Positions 60,752-64,000 of a DNA stretch of 64,000 nucleotides are shown here, in pieces (position 1 is the first letter of the stretch; every line of letters begins with the position of its first letter). This stretch comes from Pantoea endophytica (lineage in GTDB: Bacteria; Pseudomonadota; Gammaproteobacteria; Enterobacterales; Enterobacteriaceae). The notes below the pieces were generated by a model. The model searched no databases. It was not told the DNA's origin and worked only from the letters and a program-made list of their open reading frames with translations. The position numbers and the translations under genes were made by a program. The stretch covers positions 186,001 through 250,000 of the forward strand of contig NZ_PJRT01000009.1 in the NCBI RefSeq assembly GCF_002858935.1, in the 5' to 3' direction.

Positions 60752-63043
60752 TTGTCCGAATTGGTTTCGGTTGTACTCTTTTTGGCTGCGATTGCAGTCT
60801 ACTCCTTCAAAGCCGGGCGAAATAAATTCTGGTTTAGTCTGATCCTGCTGCTGCTCACGCTGTTTATCGTGCTTAACGTCACGCTGGTCGCCAGCAACTA
60901 TTTTACCGGCGATGGCATTAACGACGCGGTGCTGTATACCCTGACCAACAGCCTGACCGGCGCGGGCGTGAGCAAATATGTGGTGCCCGCCATCGGACTG
61001 ATCATCGCGCTGTTCTCGCTATTTTGCCTGCTTTCATGGTTACTGCGCCGCCGTAAGCGGCCGCATCACCTCGGCTGGAGTTTGCTGGCGATTGCCTGTG
61101 CTGCGGGTTCGGTACAAACCACGCCTGCGTTCCGCCAGGTGAAAGAGCTGATCGCCTCACATTCGCGCCTCGCCGATTCGGACTTCGAAACCTATTACAA
61201 AACGCCTAATAAGGTGATCGCCGAGCCAAAGCTCAACCTGGTCTACATTTATGGCGAAAGTCTTGAACGCACCTACTTCGATCAGCAGGCATTTCCCGGT
61301 CTGGCCCCGGAACTCAGCCGCGAAAAAGATAACAGCATCGATTTCAGCCAAACCGAACAATTGCCTGGCACTGATTACACCATCGCGGGGATGGTGGCTT
61401 CACAGTGCGGCATCCCGCTGTTTGCGCCTTTTGATGGCAACGCCTCGGCCTCGCTCTCCAGCTTCTATCCGCAGAATATTTGTCTGGGCGACATTCTGAA
61501 AAACTCTGGCTATGAGAACTGGTTTATTCAGGGCGCCGATTTACGCTTCGCCGGTAAAGACACTTTTCTGCTGTCGCATGGCTTTGATGCGGCCAATATG
61601 TATGGCTCGCAGGAGCTGAAAAGTCGCGTCGCCGATCCCGGCTATCGTAATAACTGGGGCTACTACGATGACACGGTGATGGACGAGGTGTTTGAGAAAT
61701 ATGAAGAGCTATCGCGCGCGCAAAAACGCTTCGCATTGTTCACCCTTACCGTCGACACCCATCACCCGGATGGTTTTATCTCGCGCAGCTGCCAGCGCAA
61801 AAGCTACAGCTATGATGGCAAACCAAACCAATCCTTTAGCGCTGTCGCCTGCTCGCAGGAGCATGTGGCGCGTCTGATTGAACGCATCAAAGCGTCGCCG
61901 TGGTTTAAAAACACCATCATCGTGGTGACCTCCGATCATCTGGCGATGAATAACACCGCGCATCAATACCTGATCAAGCAGCCGCGCCGTGACCTGTTTA
62001 TGGTGATTCGTGGCGATCAGCCACAGGCGGAAGTGCTCGACGCCAAACGCAGCACGCTGGATAACGGCGCCACGGTGCTGGATATTCTCGGCGGGGATAA
62101 CGCGATTGGACTCGGTCGCAGCGGCCTCTCTTCCACCTCACTGTCAACCGAGTTTGAAGACATGGCGAAGCGCGTCACGGCGTGGAAAGCGGATATCATT
62201 CAACTGTGGAATTTCCCCAGTAAGATGGACAGCTTTACCGTCGATCAACAAAAAAACACCTTCACCTTCTCCGGCGCAACCTTCAAATTGCCGATTCTGT
62301 TCCGCGTCTCCGATAAGCATGTTGAACCGCTGCCCGAAGGCGAATACGCGGAGCCACTGCGTTATCAGCTGGCTAAATTTGCTGCCGACGACAAATTCGT
62401 TTGGGTCGATCGCTGCTTTAAAATGGCGCGCCTGTGGCAGCCAGATTTAGCCCTGTCGAACGATTTGTGTGTTTCTATGGGACAGATGGGCGCCAAACCG
62501 AGCGTTACCCGCATTGATAAACCGCAGTGGAAAGCGAAAGTCAGCTTCCCCAAAGCCGAAGTGAGTGCGGCAACCTTCCAGCTCAACGAGCAGCAGATTC
62601 GGATTGAAGACAACGCGATTCGCTACAACGCGGACCGCTTCCTGTTATCAGTGCCTGGCGCGCCAACCAGCGTCAAAAGTTTTAAAGGGATATCTCGCCC
62701 GGAAGAGTGGGGACGCTGGTCAAATGCCAATCTGGCCCCGGAAGTGAATATTGAGTACACCGATCCGCTGCCAGAACGCTTTGATGTGGTGATCACCGCG
62801 CGGGCGTTCGGTCCGAATGCGCACCGTCCGATTCCGGTGCGCGTTGGCGATGAAGAGCAGCAACTGAATTTAGGTGAGGATTTCTCCACCACCACGCTGC
62901 ATTTCACCAATCCAACCGGCAGCCGCAATTTGATCATTGCGCCGCCGGAGCCGCAGGAGTCAAATGTCGGCAATATTATCGGCCAGGATCCCCGCAAACT
63001 GGGGATCGGCATGGTGGATATAAAAATAATTCCGCAAAACTAA
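60752..63043 (+). CDS. opgB: Phosphoglycerol transferase I OpgB
   Basis: Membrane enzyme that adds phosphoglycerol from phosphatidylglycerol to osmoregulated periplasmic glucans. The start is a TTG at 60752, which gives the E. coli-like N-terminus [20 protein letters not shown] and exactly 763 aa, the E. coli length; earlier starts in this frame are not conserved. Three transmembrane helices at about residues 5-120 are followed by the periplasmic sulfatase-like domain with the catalytic [20 protein letters not shown] (nucleophilic threonine) and [14 protein letters not shown]. Monocistronic; opgG/opgH are elsewhere. Confidence 0.94.
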   Translation: MSELVSVVLFLAAIAVYSFKAGRNKFWFSLILLLLTLFIVLNVTLVASNYFTGDGINDAVLYTLTNSLTGAGVSKYVVPAIGLIIALFSLFCLLSWLLRRRKRPHHLGWSLLAIACAAGSVQTTPAFRQVKELIASHSRLADSDFETYYKTPNKVIAEPKLNLVYIYGESLERTYFDQQAFPGLAPELSREKDNSIDFSQTEQLPGTDYTIAGMVASQCGIPLFAPFDGNASASLSSFYPQNICLGDILKNSGYENWFIQGADLRFAGKDTFLLSHGFDAANMYGSQELKSRVADPGYRNNWGYYDDTVMDEVFEKYEELSRAQKRFALFTLTVDTHHPDGFISRSCQRKSYSYDGKPNQSFSAVACSQEHVARLIERIKASPWFKNTIIVVTSDHLAMNNTAHQYLIKQPRRDLFMVIRGDQPQAEVLDAKRSTLDNGATVLDILGGDNAIGLGRSGLSSTSLSTEFEDMAKRVTAWKADIIQLWNFPSKMDSFTVDQQKNTFTFSGATFKLPILFRVSDKHVEPLPEGEYAEPLRYQLAKFAADDKFVWVDRCFKMARLWQPDLALSNDLCVSMGQMGAKPSVTRIDKPQWKAKVSFPKAEVSAATFQLNEQQIRIEDNAIRYNADRFLLSVPGAPTSVKSFKGISRPEEWGRWSNANLAPEVNIEYTDPLPERFDVVITARAFGPNAHRPIPVRVGDEEQQLNLGEDFSTTTLHFTNPTGSRNLIIAPPEPQESNVGNIIGQDPRKLGIGMVDIKIIPQN

Positions 63044-63753
63044 CGTAGGGTGCGCAGCGCCTCCAGCTTTTCGCGTTGCGTCCCCTCCGCCGTAAAGTTC
63101 TCTGCCGCCAGCCAGCGTTCGAAGCCCTGTTTCACCTGCGGCCAATCGCTATCAATAATCGAGAACCAGCAGGTATCCCGGCTGCGGCCTTTATAGACAA
63201 TCGCCTGACGGAAAGTCCCTTCGAACTGAAACCCTAAACGCTGTGCCGCGTTTCGTGATGGCTGATTGCAGCTGTCGCACTTCCACTCATAGCGCCGGTA
63301 GCCCAGTTGCTCAAAGGCGTAGCGCATCAGCAGATAGTGCGCTTCAGTGGCCATGCGCGTTTGTTTGAGCAACGGCGAGAAGGCGACATGGCCGATCTCC
63401 ACCGATCCGTTTGTCGCATCGATGCGCAATAACGCCAGGCTACCGACCGCGCGGTTGCTAACGGGATCGATCACCGCGAAATGCATCGGATCGCGCCCGT
63501 TTTCCAGCTGACGCGCATAGGCAATATAGGCCGCTTCATCGGCAAAAGGTTCGGCGAACATATAGGTCCAGTCACGGCCATCTTCAGCCAGCGCATAGGC
63601 AGCATAGAGTTCGCGGCCATGACGCTCAGCACTCAGCGGTTCAAGGCGGCAATAGTCACCGGTGAAGGTTTCATAGCTCGGCCAGGCGCGGGGTTGCCAA
63701 TCTGGCAGCGGAAATCCTACCGGTTGTCCGTAATCATTCGTGTGTTGCGACAT
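63040..63753 (-). CDS. GNAT family N-acetyltransferase (RimJ/RimL-like)
   Basis: 237-residue acetyltransferase with [46 protein letters not shown] (acetyl-CoA-binding region) and [27 protein letters not shown], the RimJ/RimL subclass pattern. The substrate is unknown. Its last codons overlap opgB by four bases and coincide with a 12-base match to the BIME-like repeat. Divergent from a MocR-type gene. Confidence 0.87.
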   Translation of the reverse strand: MSQHTNDYGQPVGFPLPDWQPRAWPSYETFTGDYCRLEPLSAERHGRELYAAYALAEDGRDWTYMFAEPFADEAAYIAYARQLENGRDPMHFAVIDPVSNRAVGSLALLRIDATNGSVEIGHVAFSPLLKQTRMATEAHYLLMRYAFEQLGYRRYEWKCDSCNQPSRNAAQRLGFQFEGTFRQAIVYKGRSRDTCWFSIIDSDWPQVKQGFERWLAAENFTAEGTQREKLEALRTLR

Positions 63754-63860
63754 AGCTTAATTCCTTTATCAGTCAGGGCCAGAAACGCAGAGTGCCACTT
63801 TGCTGGTGTGTTAAAAAGCGCCACAATGGTTGAAATTGATGGATCCACGGAACCGCGTAA

Positions 63861-64000
63861 ATGAGTGATATTGCACTGCATCGATTATTGTTGGCCCCGC
63901 TAGAGACCAACGGCGAGCTGACGCTGCAACAGCAGCTGTTCCAGCGTATCAAGCAGGCGATTCTGACCGGCAAACTCGCTGCCGGTACGCGTTTGCCCGC
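63861..64000 (+). CDS. MocR/PdxR-type GntR regulator, 5' end only
   Basis: 46 codons run off the window edge: MSDIALHRLLLAPLETNGEL then QQQLFQRIKQAILTGKLAAGTRLPA, the start of a GntR winged helix. In the MocR group this is followed by an aminotransferase-like PLP domain, expected beyond the window. The divergent acetyltransferase may be its target. Confidence 0.7.
   Translation, partial: MSDIALHRLLLAPLETNGELTLQQQLFQRIKQAILTGKLAAGTRLP

Overview
The window is enterobacterial chromosome in which most genes read as close orthologues of the E. coli 0/100-minute region, in reversed orientation: dnaK, satP, mog, talB, yaaA, thrCBAL, lasT, arcA, creA, rob, gpmB, yjjX, trpR, slt, then ettA, nadR, radA, serB, ytjB, yjjJ, yjjG, rimI, holD, rsmC, a tRNA-Leu triplet, yjjZ, fhuF and opgB. 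Protein lengths match E. coli almost residue for residue, an ERIC element is present, and the accessory genes (urea carboxylase operon, deoxyribose operon, shikimate-type carriers) suggest Erwiniaceae, most likely Pantoea or a near relative. The genus is inference; the order Enterobacterales is secure.

Layout. 1-19,000 is core: the 5' part of dnaK with its heat-shock promoter, acetate and central-carbon genes, the threonine operon with an intact attenuator, arcA with an FNR-type site, rob, and trpR with its operator. 19,000-31,000 is an accessory nitrogen island on the plus strand: allophanate hydrolase, urea carboxylase, a GntR regulator and the UrtABCDE urea importer. A sigma-54 promoter, two NtrC-like sites and a large palindrome precede it. 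31,000-36,500 holds an AT-rich toxin/immunity-like pair and a deoxyribose operon (deoK, deoP, deoX) divergent from a DeoR-type regulator, with a CRP site between two DeoR-type operators.

36,500-47,500 returns to core genes (ERIC, ettA to rsmC, three leucine tRNAs). Compared with E. coli the prfC-osmY-deoCABD-lplA block is absent between yjjG and yjjJ. 47,500-64,000 is mixed: yjjZ, a membrane diguanylate cyclase, fhuF, a YbaK-domain protein, a lactate/sialate-type carrier, a carrier-lacI-nucleoside hydrolase cluster with a compound palindrome upstream, a histidine phosphatase, a YncE-like propeller, an orphan capsule-type glycosyltransferase preceded by an RcsAB-like box, a LysR/tautomerase pair, opgB, a GNAT acetyltransferase and the start of a MocR-type regulator.

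Working together: the urea island imports urea and converts it to ammonia and CO2 without urease, apparently under nitrogen control. The deo genes import and phosphorylate deoxyribose. The nucleoside hydrolase cluster points to ribonucleoside salvage. Several families of small palindromic repeats are scattered between genes: a 139-bp MITE-like element in two copies, an ERIC, and short BIME-like hairpins. No phage, insertion sequence, integrase or CRISPR array was seen.
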